A DNA stretch of 64,000 nt, from assembly GCA_025345505.1 (NCBI GenBank), contig JANVCC010000022.1, forward strand, positions 30,577,213-30,641,212, given 5' to 3'. A model generated the notes under the pieces. That model was not told where the DNA came from, did no database searches, and saw nothing but the letters and a program-made list of their open reading frames with translations. Made by a program: the position numbers and the translations under genes. Positions 27,101 to 41,300 of the stretch are shown piece after piece. Source of the stretch: Todiramphus chloris collaris (taxonomy: Eukaryota > Chordata > Aves > Coraciiformes > Alcedinidae). The stretch's first letter is position 1, and each line of letters begins with the position of its first letter.

Positions 27101-30100
27101 TCTTCCTTCGGAACTGAAACAGCATTTCTCTGTTTGTTCTCCGTCACTCTGTTTTCTTGCTCTGCCACTGCTGGCTGGCAGACAAGCTCTGTTCCTCCCA
27201 GGAGAAATTTAGTTCTTGAGGGATTACCAAACTGTGTGGAAGTGTGAGAAATTGCCAATCTTACAGAATAGCGCCTGTTCCTCTGGGACTTTGCTGAAGT
27301 CTCAAGATATTTCCATTATTGCTGATTTGTTGTAAGGTCCCACCACAGTGCCTAAGGTCACCTGCCTCTGTTGTCAGTGGGTTTTGTACTCTGTAAAAAC
27401 ATAATGCTTCAGTTTTCTCTTCAGGGAAACGGGGACAGTAATGCTTGCTTACCTCTTAAAGGGGAGGGTATGAACAAAATGTATTCATGCCTGTGCAAAT
27501 TAAATAGCAGAAGCTGTCTAAGTGCAAACTATGATTATATTTTAAAACAAGGTTTTTAAGTGTTTGTTCATGTCCTTTCTGTAATGGAATTATTTCTGGA
27601 GGACAGTGCTTTATGAGTTTAATTACTGAAAGTTGCTTTCTAGTCACTAAACTCCCATTCTTTTGTATTGCAGTTCTTAAATCCACTTCTTATTCTCGTC
27701 TTCATCCCAATTTTTGACCTTGGGCTCTACCCTCTGATAAACATGTGCAAATTAAATTTCACGTAAGTACTTGGGGACAATGCAGATGCTTCAGTGCTTT
27801 TTCTGTCGCAGCAATTGGGCAGAATAGCTTTTAAGGAGGAGAAATACAAATTTCCATTTACCCTTCCCAGTAAATGCCCCTACTTCAGCCCCAAGAGGAG
27901 CTTCACCCTCTTCCATAGGCCATGGAAATTCCTGAGGGGAAAATTCAGTGATGTTGGATTCTGCTCTGTACAGATTTTCCCTGAAAGCAGATATGCAAAA
28001 TCCCTCTTTGAATTCGATCAACATGTTCTTCACCTTATCTCATACATCGTCCCTAAACAATACCCTCCCTGAAAGGTCCCAATGGGGCCAAATTCACTGT
28101 CCCATGCAGGCTACATATGGTGTTGTGAAAACAGATTCCACACTAGGATCCGAACCAGTGATGAGGAATTTCCATATGGCCCAAGCATTTTATCTGCAGT
28201 CTGTGCTAGCAAGAAACGTAGTGTAAACGTAGACCTGCTTTATGAATTTTAGGAGATTTTACTTCAGAGTGTCTATAGTCTGCCTCTGTGGACTGATGCC
28301 GTTCAACAGTGGGAGTGTGTTATGTGCACCCAAGGAGTGCCTCTGCCAGTACAGTTTCAGCTGAAAGGAACCAAGTTTCCAAGCTCCATCACCACTTCTC
28401 AACATGAACCACAGTGTGGGAAGGGGTGATGAGTGGGAGATTGGCTTAAAAAGCATGTTCCCAATCCAAAGTAAATGCTGCATAGACAAAACTACGTAAA
28501 ATGGAAGGAACCTCAGAAACCTACCCCTTCACCCTGCTGATCCTTTCTCATCATGCTGTATTACTTGTGCCCAAAACCATATCAAAGACATTATCCAGCC
28601 CTGAGATGGTGCCCCTTTGGAGGACACACATCAGGAGCTGTGCTTCTCTGTAATACCTCAGTGTGTGCCTGTGTCCTGGGCTGAGCCCCAGCTCAACAGA
28701 AAGCTTCCTGCCTGATGACTGGGTCACAGACTTGTTCACCCAGCAGCACAGAGTCACGCACTGATCAGGACTGAATGCTGTGCTGTTTCTGTCCCCTGGA
28801 TGCCAGATACTAACAAGCTCCTATCTAGTTTAGCTGTAGAAATAGCTGTGGAAACACTGTAGCCCGCAGGGTCTTAGCTTATGTGGCTCCAAAAGTTTGC
28901 ACTACAAGATCCTAATGCAGCATTGAAGATCAAAAACATTGTTTGTTTGTTTTTTTTTGTTTTGATTGTTGGGGTTTTTTGTTACAAAATGGAAGCAGTA
29001 AATGTTTTCTTATCCCAGGACATGTAACTGAGAAACAGAATTTGAGTTCCTAATCCAGATTTCCCACATCCCAGTCGATTTGGAATGTGAATCTAGACCA
29101 TCACAAAGACCACTGAATGTAGAAACAGTTTTGTTTCAAATCTCATCAACTCGATACTAAGTTTGGACCTGCCATTCTGGACCTATTTTGTTCTGCTTTA
29201 CATCAGATTATCTTATGTAACTCTGGTAAAGTTGCACTAGTTTTGCTCAGAGTTCAGAAGCAAGCTCTTTATTCTCTAGAAATGTAAATGTATTGGCATG
29301 AGAAGTAACCCAGAATGATGCCACAGATGGTCAAAAACATTGATGACACAAACTAGACATTCTGCTGCTCCTCGTTCTTGCTGCTGAATAGCATGCTACT
29401 CTTCTTTTGCCTTTCCCAAGAGGGACTTGAAGATACATCATTTCTAGTGCTCCTTCCAACATCACAGGTTAGCATAATGCCACGAGCTATTCCCACAGCG
29501 AGAGCTAGAAACAAGATAATATGAAACTTGCAAGCAAAGAGCTTTTTTTTTTTTTCCCCATGACGTATCTGTTTTAATTGGCCTCAGTGCTGGCCTCCTA
29601 CAGAATAATAGAATAGTTTTAAGTTAAATTATTGGCAATTTAAACAGCATGTCATCCCCAGTGCCACCTGTTGGACAGCTTATGACATGGGTTTGGCACA
29701 TCTTTGGCTCTGAGGAATGATATTCTGTACTTCAAATTAGGTTGTCTTTTTTTTTTTCTTCTTAATGGCACCTTTTTCATTTGCCCCATAGACCTATTAG
29801 GAAAATGGCAACAGGTATGATCCTTGCAGGGATGGCGTTTGGACTTGCAGCTGTTGTAGAAATCAAAATAAATGTAAGTACAGCACAAGGAACACTTTCC
29901 TGGGGGAGTTTTTATCGATGCCTGTTAGGTAATCCTTTTAACCATTGTGTTCCTTGATCATAATTTTGAATGTGTTCTTTATAATTAAGCATACTGATCC
30001 AGTTGCTAATGATAATTCTTACTTTGCCTACTTTTCCCTCTCTTTCTTTCTGTCTCCAGTCTTTGCAGTTTTGCTGAGCTGGTCGTCTGTATTGGTCTAT

Positions 30101-33100
30101 ATTCTAGATTTTCATCGTCAAAGTGCTTGACAGACATCTAGTTAATGCTAGTGATTAATTCCCAAAAGGTAGTTTGTTCTCTTTCCTATTTCCTGCTGTA
30201 CCTCACCTCTATTTTACTGTTTGGGGTGGGTTTTGTGTGTGTGTGTGTGGTGGTTTTGTTTTTTAATTTAACTACTTTCATACTTTAGGGTGGGGATGTG
30301 ATTTTTTTTACAAACCAAATGGTTTGTCCTGTGGGGCAGGTGAATGAGGTCACTTCTGTAGTCACAGACATCAGGGCCTGCCAGGCACCCCCAGACAGGA
30401 TGGCAGCAAATCTCTTGTAAATTCGATGTTAGCCCCTGCAGATTTGTATCGTTGGTTTCTGGCACGTGACCAGCCTTGTGCAGACTTTGACCAACGTTTG
30501 TCTCACAAAAGTTACTGTAGGATTAATTTTCAAAGCTTCCACGTGTACTCATAATGTTCTGTGAAAGTGGCTGGCCCACAGCCCTGGATTAACATCTGCT
30601 GGTTCCTCAGGTGAGTCCATTGACAAGGCTCCCACTGAAATGAGACTTTGTGGGTTCAGGTTTTCTTTCTGATCTCTTTACTTGAGCAAAGAAATGCTGT
30701 CATGGCCACCACCAACACTTCTGGCTGAGCACTGAAAGTCTGTTCTGGCTGTAGGTGATCCCTCCAGGCAGCAGCAGGGTGAGTTACAGGTTCCTCCCTG
30801 CCTGTGCATGGAAGTTTTACCCTGGAGGTCACTAAAAGTTCCAGCAAGGAGCGTGATAAGATGGCTCACCTTGTCTTGGCTGTGTGTAGCACAGGTGAAA
30901 GCCACAGTAATGGAATTTACTGGATAACATTAACAGGCCTGTTGGTCCTAAGCAGCATATAGGTACAGGGAAATCACTGTCAGCCTATTTTCTCTGACAG
31001 TATGTCTCCCCACCATGTTGAGTTCAAACTGCCCTACCTTCAATGCCCAAATTATAGGTTGTGGTAGAAAAAAAGCCCTCTCTCTGAAGCATTGCTGGCA
31101 GCTAGTTGAAAATAAAGTGGGGATGGGGGAGGTGGGGAAGAGAAATAAAAAAAAAAAAAAAAAAATTCAGTTTAGATCTGCAGGTAGTACAAGGCTGAGA
31201 CTGATTGATGTACTCTTTCTAGGGAATGATTCCTGACAGAAAGCGATACCTCTGTGCTGGAGGCATTGTCTTCCCTTTCTCAGAAACCATGGAGTAAGCA
31301 GTTGGTTGTTAGACAGCATGGTGTTGTCAAGTGATGCAAACATGCCACTTACAGACATGGAGCTGGACTGGCATTTTCAAAACTGCTCAGCTTTTGGTCT
31401 AATTCTTTGCCCAGTCACTGACTGCAGTAGGAAATCTTCAGTCTGGTCACTGCTTTTGAAACCTAAGCACATGTGTTTTCTGTTTTGATATGGCAGTTGG
31501 TTAAATATAGGCACTAGGGAGCTGTATAATGAAAGCAGTGATATTACTCTACCTTCCCAGCAGCTGTGTAGCCTGCACGTTTAGTGGTATCAAGAGCAGT
31601 TTTGGGGAGGAATGATAGGTTGGCTATTGAGCTACTACGAAGAAACCTCCCTAAGTGCAGCTTCTGATGAGGAAGGAATGGAAAAGTGTTATTGCAGAGA
31701 GGAAGACTGTTATGGTTTAAAATTAAGAGATATTGAAGTGCTACTAAAGTATACAGATGGCACTTAAAGCCTTTTACTTTAATTAGGAAACTGATATGCC
31801 TCGACTTGTCCCAGAAGAAAGTCTAATTCGGGTCCTGAATTTGGCAAAGGACCCTGTTCAAGTGACAATCCAAGACCAAGACTTATTTCAGCAGCCTGTG
31901 GAGGCTTTTCAGGTAAGCATCTATGCGGGACTGGAAGGCCTGACTCGCATCCCATTGAAGAAAGGGTGGGCTTTTTCCCAGGCATTTTCTAACAAAGTCC
32001 ACAGATGCTAGAGCTTGTTCTTCTCCACTGCCTTAGAAGTGCATGGGAATAGCTTTAAATATGGAGCCTATTATCTCCGTTGATGAGACATAAATGGCAA
32101 GTTTGGAGACCTATTTCCATGGCAAAGGAGGAAATGGCTCACTACATTTACCTGTAGTTAGGAATAAAGGATAATTGTTCTGAGATGAGCATGTAGAGAC
32201 ATTCAATTCGCATCTCTCTGCGCTCAGACCAGGAACTGCATCTGGGATCTGGATGTCATCTGGGAATTATTTACCTGCAAAAGAGGAAAGAAATGGGAAG
32301 GCAGTTAACTGGGCATGGCACTGGGTTGTTTCCTATTTCAGCTTCCAGATTACAGGTCAGACTAGTTTGGGACTCAGACCAGCAGTCCACTGACCACCAG
32401 CAGCCTGTCGTGGTTTAGATGCGGTCCCACTGGGGCAGAGCAGGGCCAGGGGAAAGTGTAGCTGTGTGGGCAGAAGGTATTCCCTCACTTTTTGGTTGCC
32501 TCCAGCAGGGGAAGGTACTTCAAGCTCTGGCTTGACCAGTCCGAACCCTATAGGTCAACATAGGTCCTTTACTGTAGGAAACAGTTCTCACTGTTAACCT
32601 CTCTTTACAAGCTTCCTTGAAGAGAGGATAGGGTTGCATTTGGTGGGAAGAGCCAGATCCTTTCTCATCTGAAGAAAGTGTAACCAAGTTTGTTTTTCCC
32701 ACAGAACCCAGCTGAGTATTCAAAATTAATATTGAATGGAAAGCAACAGAGCCTTCGCTTCACCCTGCAACATCAAGGATTGTCTCTTGCTTTTAACTAC
32801 ACCGTGAAGGAAAAATCAGTATACAGCTTAATTGTTTTTGAGGCAGAAGGAAGCCTATCAAGCCGCTTAGTGAGTGTGGGAGTCAAGTGTAAATACAGTA
32901 TTAATTCAATGGCTGTGATGATACAATGGGGTAATAGGCTCATTAATTCATTTGCTCAGTTGCAGTGTGTGATTGCTCTCAGATGCTCTAAACCTGACTT
33001 CTTAGCTAGAGGCACTGGATCTGTATGCATTTCTGCTGGTTGATTAATAGAGGCATTATGGCATCTGAGAGTTTCTGGGCACATTTTAATCCAGTGAATG

Positions 33101-36100
33101 CTGCAATGGGAGAGCAGAGTCATGCCTGCTAGGCAGCAGAGCTTGAGAAAGCTGAGGAAACAGAGAGCCAGAGATTTTCCCAGAAGATGGTTCTATAAAG
33201 CAAAGATGTTAAAGAGGCTCGAGGGCTGGGCATGGAATAAAAGCATCAGAGGAATGATTCAGAGTTTAGTTATTGCAAGTGTTTAGTGAAAATGCACAGA
33301 AGGCCCATTTGTTTTGCTGAACAGAATAAATGATTAAGCTCATCTCAGGCTCTGCAGCAGTCAGCTGCGTTTGGACTTTTGTGTATTGCTACAACAAGCA
33401 GAGAGAGGCGTATAGGATGTATAGGATCAGATTCTGATCTTTTATATGTAGCTGTATCCTAAGAAGCTCTCTTGAAATGCGTGGCCTTATTGCCCATTGT
33501 GGCAGGTATGTAAATGGCACCAGAATCTGTCATCATGCTGTAAAATCAGGATCTCTTTTAGTTCCTCAGCCTCTTAACCTTGCAAGGTTGCCACACCAAG
33601 CATTCAGTATTGTATAGTAGAAATCACAGAACTGTCTTGAAAAATAAGGAGTTTTAAGAATTTATTTTTCCCTAACTTTGGGGGAGGTTGCCACTTTATA
33701 GTTTAGAGCCTAGGGTTCATTATCATACAATGTTGTTTCCCCATGACCTTGATGACTGTGTGCTGTTGCCTTAAGAAACAGATACTCGTACAGTGATTTT
33801 CATACAGTCCTTAAGAAGTGAAAGCCTATGACAATGGAGAAAAGCAGTGTCTGAGCTTCAGTACATCTCTGTGCTGCCCTACCTGTCTAGCCTGTGCTTA
33901 AATTAATGCCCACCCTGGCACAGGCAGGCTACCATGTGTTGGGGAGCAGCCATACTCTTGTGTGTTACTGTTGACCTGTCATTCTCAGCTGTAGATAAGG
34001 GAGATGTGGAAGACAGTGTGGAAAATGATACTCACTTTTCCAGCATTGCAACACAAGGAGGGCAACACCAGCATCACTGCTGTATTGGAGGGCTTGCCCT
34101 GGAGTAGCCATAGCCCACACCAGCCTCCCTCGCTGCTGGATTTGCCCCCTCACCCAGATTGGGGAGCTTTCCTGGAAGGATCCAATCTGAAATTGGTTTC
34201 TTCTCCCTTGTGGGCTGTTGAGTAGGCAGGAAATGAATTTGAGAGCTCTGGGGATCATCGATGAAAGCGAGTAATAATTTGGCTGGCCTGTCTGCAACAA
34301 ACTAGAGTGTTAATCTCCATATGTCTCCCATGGAAAAAAAATGATGATGTTGTTTATTATTTATTGCTGTGACATTTATTATTCACTGTGGCTATTTATT
34401 ATTTAGGACATAGGCATACCACACTGAAGTCTAATAGTCTCTTTATGGGTATGCTGAAATTCTGGATCCTTGGTATCCTTGGTCTCAGAAGCTCAGGGTT
34501 TAACATAAGGAGAAAGTGTGGAGAAAGGGCTAGAAAATTTTAAGGGAAAGCCAGTTTCAGAAGGTAGATTCAGTCCCTTTTGGCTTACCTGGGTTCCATC
34601 TGTGGGCAGTACAAATTGAAATTGCCCTGCCAGCTTAAGTGGACATGGCACAACTGTGGATTTCTAGCCAGCCAAGAACCTTGCTCTGTATTCTTTCGTG
34701 TGTCATACAAGCTTCAGGGCAGGGCTCTGTCTTTGCTGTCTTTTTTTATTCAGCATTGTACACAAAATAAGCTCTCCTCAAATTAATGTAGTTCATGTTA
34801 ACTGTTGAGCTGATGCTCTAGCTGGGATCTCCATGAGAGGCACTCTCACTCCCCAGGGTGCCCAACCAGGTGGCCATTTCAGGGAGTGCAAACAAGCTCA
34901 GTGCATCTTGGTCTCTCCTGCTCTCTGCCTGCGCCGTACAACAGTTTAATCTCTCGAGTCTGAGGGTCAGGGAAAATACACGTGATACATGACGATCAGA
35001 ACAGTAACCTAGTGGTTCCTCTTGGCTTTAGGCTTCTGTGAAGTCTGTGAGTATGCCAAGAATCAAGGTCTGAGAGACAGCTGAAGGTTTTGTCGGAGTA
35101 AGGCACTCATGTTTACCTGTAACTAATTGTTGGAAGAGGCTAATGTGTCTAATGCTCTCCTGCTATCCTCAGATCAAGATAAGTACTTTTTTTGGAGGGT
35201 GTTACATGCCTCGGTAGAAGGGTGACTGGCTGAAACTCCGTAGCTTTTGTTACACGGGAGATGGGGGGGTATGGGGTGTGCTCTTATCTTAAGCTCTTGG
35301 TGGTGCTTAAAATTGTCTTTGTTATACCAGGACTTCTGACACTGCTTATGTGAGAGTCCAGTTGACTTCCATGGGCTTTGAAACACATGTAACGCCATAG
35401 ATCTGCGTATTTTCTGCTGCACGTTTTTATATGTCAGGATTAATAAACACTTTGGGTTTTTTTTTTTTTTCTCTCTCCAGATTACAGACTTGGAAGCAAA
35501 GCCAGAAAATGGTTTGGCAGCTGTTAGGTAAGAATGGCTTTTTTTTGAGAATTTGGAGGTGGTAGGGTGAGGGAAAAGGCTTTGTCTAATGCAAGCTGTA
35601 TGTAGCATAAGCCAGATGTTCTCAGGTTGGAATCTAGTCTGCAATTCTCATGCAAGACTCAGGTGTCAGCTGTGGAGGCTTGACAGCATGTCACCTCCCA
35701 CACTTGCCATGTATTGGCACAGTCTGGGCTGAGATGACAATATAAAAGGTTTCTTCCCTTGGAAGAGTAGTAAATTCTTCTCACTGTGTCCCATCTCTTT
35801 GGGAAAGAAAGGAAAAAAGCAAATGGAAAGGAGCCATTGTTATTTGTCCTCTGCGTACTGGCCAACCCATGGCATTCATTTGTTTTGACCAATCTCATGA
35901 ACAAATGGCTACTAAATTGTGTGCAGCAATGATTTTTACAACCCCATAAACAATTCAGCTGGGCATTGGACTCTGCCTAAGCAACTGGTCTACTTTCCTA
36001 ATTTGAGCTAGTCCCTGAACAGTCATGTGTCAGTTTGTGCTGAGATGCCAACTCATTGAGGTCACTGTTACCTCCAGCACCACATCACCAGACCTATGTG

Positions 36101-38270
36101 AGATTGCTGAGATGCAGAAGAAGCAGATTTTAAAAAAGAAAAAAAAAAAAGAAGATTCCAGATGGACTTTCTGGAGGATCTGGGCAATGTACAATTAAAA
36201 AAACCCCAAACAACAACAACAAACAAAACCAAACACACACACACAGAAAAATCCCATGCAAAAAAAACCCCTCACAAACTTTAGATAGTATAAAACAATG
36301 TCCAACTTCCTTATCTGAAAGCCTGTGTTGGCAGAGCGAGATAGCAGTATCTCTTAGCCCTGTGCTTGTGAAGGTTTCTACTGACTAAACGCTCCCCTGG
36401 AGACTTCATTAATACCTGCAGTCAGGAACGTTTTATATTTTCCTGTGAACGTTTTTTACAAAATCCCCAAACTTTCCCTTCAACAATTTGGGAAGAGGCT
36501 TCACTAGGAAGAAACTATTTTTCACTAAAAAATTACTTTTGTTAAGCATTTGACTATCTTCAGGGATTTCACCCCCATTTTAAGAACTGAAAACCAAAAT
36601 GCTTTAAAACATAGATCAAATGAAAAGTTTTGGTTTTGCTAACAACCTTTGAGTTGTCAAAAGTAAACTGTCTCTTATGTATGAATAAGTGTATAAACAC
36701 CGGGTGAAAAAACCTCAAACCTGAACATTCCCATGAAAGTTATGGTTTCAATTAAAATAGCTTATTTTGCTAGAAAACTTTTCCTGGTAGAAACTCCTTG
36801 AAAGTATGGCAGCATGGTGTCCACACTCATCAGGACACCAACTTTACACTTTCCTGTGGTAGACTTGGGTTTCTGTCCTCTCAAACAGCCACGTCATAAT
36901 CTTTGAAGGTCTCTGAGAAGAGATAGCCTCAAAGTCCTAACTGATAAAAAGTGAGGGCCAGACTGAACACTTTGGGAGAGAATGCACTTCTAAAAGGTCT
37001 GATGTTACACTTCTCCTTCCCTGACAAACTGACAAAGCTTTCTTTGCAGATTCATTAATGGTTTGAGCCAAGATGTGAATCTCACCATTGATGGCAAACA
37101 GTTTATTGCTCTTCAGAAAAACTACAGTGCTTCTGAGTACTCGCTGCTAGAGAGGGACAAGTAAGTTTCCCTTGCTGTGCTGAAGGTCCTTGCTGAGGCC
37201 TTTCCTTGGATACAATGGGGCTTTTCTCAGGTGAATAGCAAAACCTTCATTGCTGTTGTCTTGGCATTTGGCTGTGGGGGCAGATGTTTGTAAAACATGC
37301 AGAATTACCATCTCCGTGCAGAGCAGGTGCACCATGCATTTAGTTTGCAAAGTGTCCAAGCCAAAGGACAGTAAATCAGCATCTCTGTGTGTAATACACA
37401 GTTGAATAGATTCAGCCTCCAAACAGAGTCTAGGATAGCTCCCTTCCTATGGCTGCTAGTGCTTTGGTAAGGTAAAATCAGAAGGGACAAAGCTTGGAAA
37501 CTTTATTCCCATGACATGAGTATAATGACGTCCTAATTTAGGCCATAATCTTAGTTCTCTCAGAGTCAGGTCAGGGGAATTTTGGAAACCCAAAAAGCCT
37601 TTTGAAGAAGTCCAGATATAGCACTTAACTTTCTCTGAGCTTTTATTCATACTACATGGAGACCTGGAGGGGAGGGACTGGCCGTTCCTGTGCATCTGTC
37701 AGCAAAGTAAGGTGGGACATGGTAAAGTCCTCTCTGCCATTTGATGCCTGCTCTATTTTGATATTTTGTCAGGCCCGAGCTCTTAGTGTTAGAGCTCTTA
37801 GTGCTCTAAGGGAATGGTCAATTCTTATTCCATGCTATGAAGCGTTGGTGTGTGGGCTTCTAACATAAAGTAGCATTATGTACCTTTGCAGTCTGGGCTC
37901 ATTAGACAAGGGCTCCATATGGTCTTGGTTTGGCAGCATTGGAGCTGGCTCTTGTAGGGTATTTCTGGCATTTGCAATGTTTCAAAACAAGCTTTGTGGG
38001 TTTTATCTGCATTAGCTCCATGCAAAATATTTATTGCTGCAATTTAGTCAGATGGAGCAGCCATTGTGGCAATGCTGCTCAGCTTCTGTGTCATCTCACA
38101 CGTCCAAAATCGGAAGAACAAATATGAGAGCTAATTTTGGTCTACTGAAAGGAAACAAAGTGGTTTGTGGGTGCATGTCGCTCATATTTTCTAAAGGCTG
38201 CTTGAGCCTACAGCTCCTGAGGGAGTGGAGAAAAGTTTGGTAGGAAAATACACCTGGGGTGGGGAAGGGG

Positions 38271-38309
<39 letters not shown>

Positions 38310-41300
38310 GGAATCAGTGCTAGGAAGAAACAGAAACCATTTAACAGTAGCCCAAGTCATTAGGTGAACTCCAGTCAGTGCCTAAGTGCTTCTGCAAGAA
38401 AAAGATGGCAAGAATTCTAATGGTTGCCTGACATAAAAATGACTGCTGCTTTACATTGTAGAACCTACTCCATCTACCTACAGCTACTCCATGTTTAATA
38501 GCTCTGCTCTGTGCTCTTTGTCTGTGGAACTAACTGGGAAATACTGTGCTTCATCTTTGTACCTAGATACAATAATGGAAAATGCATAACTGAAATGGGA
38601 GAATTTCCCCTGGAGCTCGGGCTGCTTGACTTCGGGGCGTCATACACCATTGTGATAACTAACGTAAGTGTCCCTGTGACGATAGCAAACTCTTTCTGGT
38701 CTCTGCCACTGCCTTTGTTCGTAGGTTGTGACTCTCGCTTGCTTTCTCCACCCAGCAAGACCTGGGCAGTAGCCACCTAAAGGCAGTCCGTTATACAAGG
38801 GCTAGCAAAAGCTTTTGGCACCTATATAAGCAAGGCAGGTGGGTACTCATTCCAGTTTATACTGTGATCTTGTCAGATCTCATGGGTTAAACAAGAAGTA
38901 AGATTTTTTTTTTTTTCTTGATGGAAATCCTCCATGGAAAACTATGTGGTCTGTGGTTTGTACTGGTTTCTTGCCAACCTTGTTCAGTTAACAGTGACCC
39001 AGTGCGCTGCAAAGAGCTGTTAGTCTGACAAGAGATGACTCTGCTTGTGGTCTTTAAAATACCGTACCTGAGGGTACCTCGCATCTGAAGCACTTTGCAG
39101 AAACTATCTGCTGTATCTTCACGTTTAACTTACTGATCTGAAGGCTGATTTTCCAAGACTTGTGGATTGTGCATAGAGGAAAGAAGGACAAACTGTTGAT
39201 TGAGGAGGTTGGTGAGATTGTGAATCTGTTTTTCCTCCTCTCGCTGTTTGTATAGCTCATTTGGAGCCTAGTGTAATATCAAGGCATGGTTTTCTGTACA
39301 ACCTAGCCCTGATGGGGTGTGAGCACTGCTGAGAGGGTGGATTCCTTTCCCTGCTTGCCAGACTCTTAGGCACTCTGCTCCAACTGTGGTCCAGCTGGCA
39401 GGAGCCACGGAGATGAATGTGATCAGTTTAGCTCCCATTTTAACCTTTCCACTGCACAGACACACAGACAAACCAGGTCTGACAGGACACGCTGCTCAGC
39501 TGCCCTCAGGGACTTTGACTACTGCATTGTGATGAGCAGAGCAAAGTGCTGTCAGCTACTCCCTGGCAGAAACATTTCCCTGTTGGGCAATTAATAGGAG
39601 CTGTTTGTGTCTGCAGCGTCCAAATACATAGGGGAGGAAACCTAGCTGCAAAGAACCTGTTTGGTTTGGGTTTTTTGCTTGTTTTGTTCTTTTTTATTTT
39701 AATTCCACTATCTGGAGTGGGATGAGCAGTCCTGGAGGGAACAGGCAGATGATGCCATCTGTGAGTGCAGAGATTTATGTACATAAAACATGTACACACT
39801 TGAAGTGATGTTGGCCAGACCGTGGCTGCAAGCTGCTTTGTACCAGATGAAAAAGTAGAGAATTTGCAGGAAGAATATTACACTAAAAATATTTCCCCAG
39901 AGCCTCTGGTAATGAAACTAAGTCAGGGCTAGTTGAGGTAGATGTGTCTCACGTCACTGTGAGCAAAGATTCCAGTTTGTGGTCCCATGTACCAAAGTCC
40001 CTTCTGTAGCAGCCACCCTCAGCCATGCTTGGGGTGGCTTGGGGGTGGCTCTGTGCCTCAGCCCCTCAGCCCTTGTGCGGCCTGTGTTAGTTCTTTAATC
40101 TTTTTGACCCTCAGTTTTTCCATCTCTCTCCTTGTGTTTTCCTCCTTTTTGTGGAGAGTTAGTTTGCTCCAGGTCAAGATAGTTTTTGATTATTGCAGTG
40201 ATTTGTACTGAACCCTGCTCCTCTGCCAAAAGTGCTATATAGAATAAGCAAGAATGCAAAATATCAGTCTGCTAATGTGGCTGAATTGAGATACCTAAAT
40301 CATGGGGATGCCGCTTTCTACCCAGCCTTCCTCAGCGTGCAGTTATAGTACAGTGCTTGTGACAATCCTTTATGGGCTAAAGAGCAATGCAAACTCTCCT
40401 CTCAGCTCCTTTAGCCTGCTAAAATACACTCCCTTGATTTGCCTCTCTGCATGGTGATTAAGTGCATCTCATAAACATCCTTGTATTTTTCCAAGTACTC
40501 TTCTTAAACACAGGGGTTTCTGCCTGAAGCGATTTCAGCTTAGTGTTTTCCTGGCTACTACTCAAATCTCTGTGCCTCTGAGCCTCTGCCCGTCAGAGGC
40601 AGTATTCATTACACCTAGGAAAGCAAACTGAAAGAATGAGGAGTACAGCTACCATAACTATCTGGATATATCTGACACGGAGCAGTCTCTGTTACTCTTG
40701 GTGTCCCTGAACTAGCTTTATTTGGGTGGCACCATTACATTAGGGGAGTTGTACAGTGCCAATGAAATGGGAGCAGCAGCCACATGGCTGCGATGAGCAT
40801 TCATCCTCTTGTCCTCTTGTGACCCTGTGGACAGCAACAGTTCACAGGCTCCGCACAAGTACCACACAGGCTTTTCCCAACCCCACTATGGAAGGCAACT
40901 TGTTGGTTTGCAATAACTCTTGCAACTCTTGCAGCACACGAATGAGCTGGGATGCTTCCATCCTGACATCTCTGCCCTGCTCAGTTGGAGTCAGTCTGCT
41001 TCCAGCAGGCTTGGAAATGGTAGGGGGTCAGACACAGAGTTTTGCTTCCAGGGCAGAGCTTTACTTTTGCCTTTACTTAAAACTTCATTTTCGTAAAGTT
41101 GCTGTTGGAGTCTAGGCTAAGAAGGATCTGACTTTTTTGAGCAGCTAATCAATGTGCCTTCATTTTCCTGCTAGGTTTCTGGAGGTGCTATTAAGACATG
41201 GAAGTCAGAAGACATCAAAGCCAACAATGTCCATATGGCTTGGCAGTTACCACAGTACTTATTAATATCTGCTGGGGAGGTGATGTTCTCCATTACAGGT

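Noticed and set aside
28500-28780. Possible degraded transposon in intron 13 (minus-strand 68-codon frame)
   Set aside because: No recognisable domain, terminal repeat or tail.
29600-29630. CR1-like tail (ACAGAATAATAGAATAG)
   Set aside because: Only about 17 bases resemble the CR1 terminus and there is no adjoining CR1 body; too short to call.
35174-35644. 156-codon open frame on the minus strand
   Set aside because: It is antisense to SLC15A2 exon 17 and its flanking introns and reads through a poly-T tract as lysines; no family resemblance.
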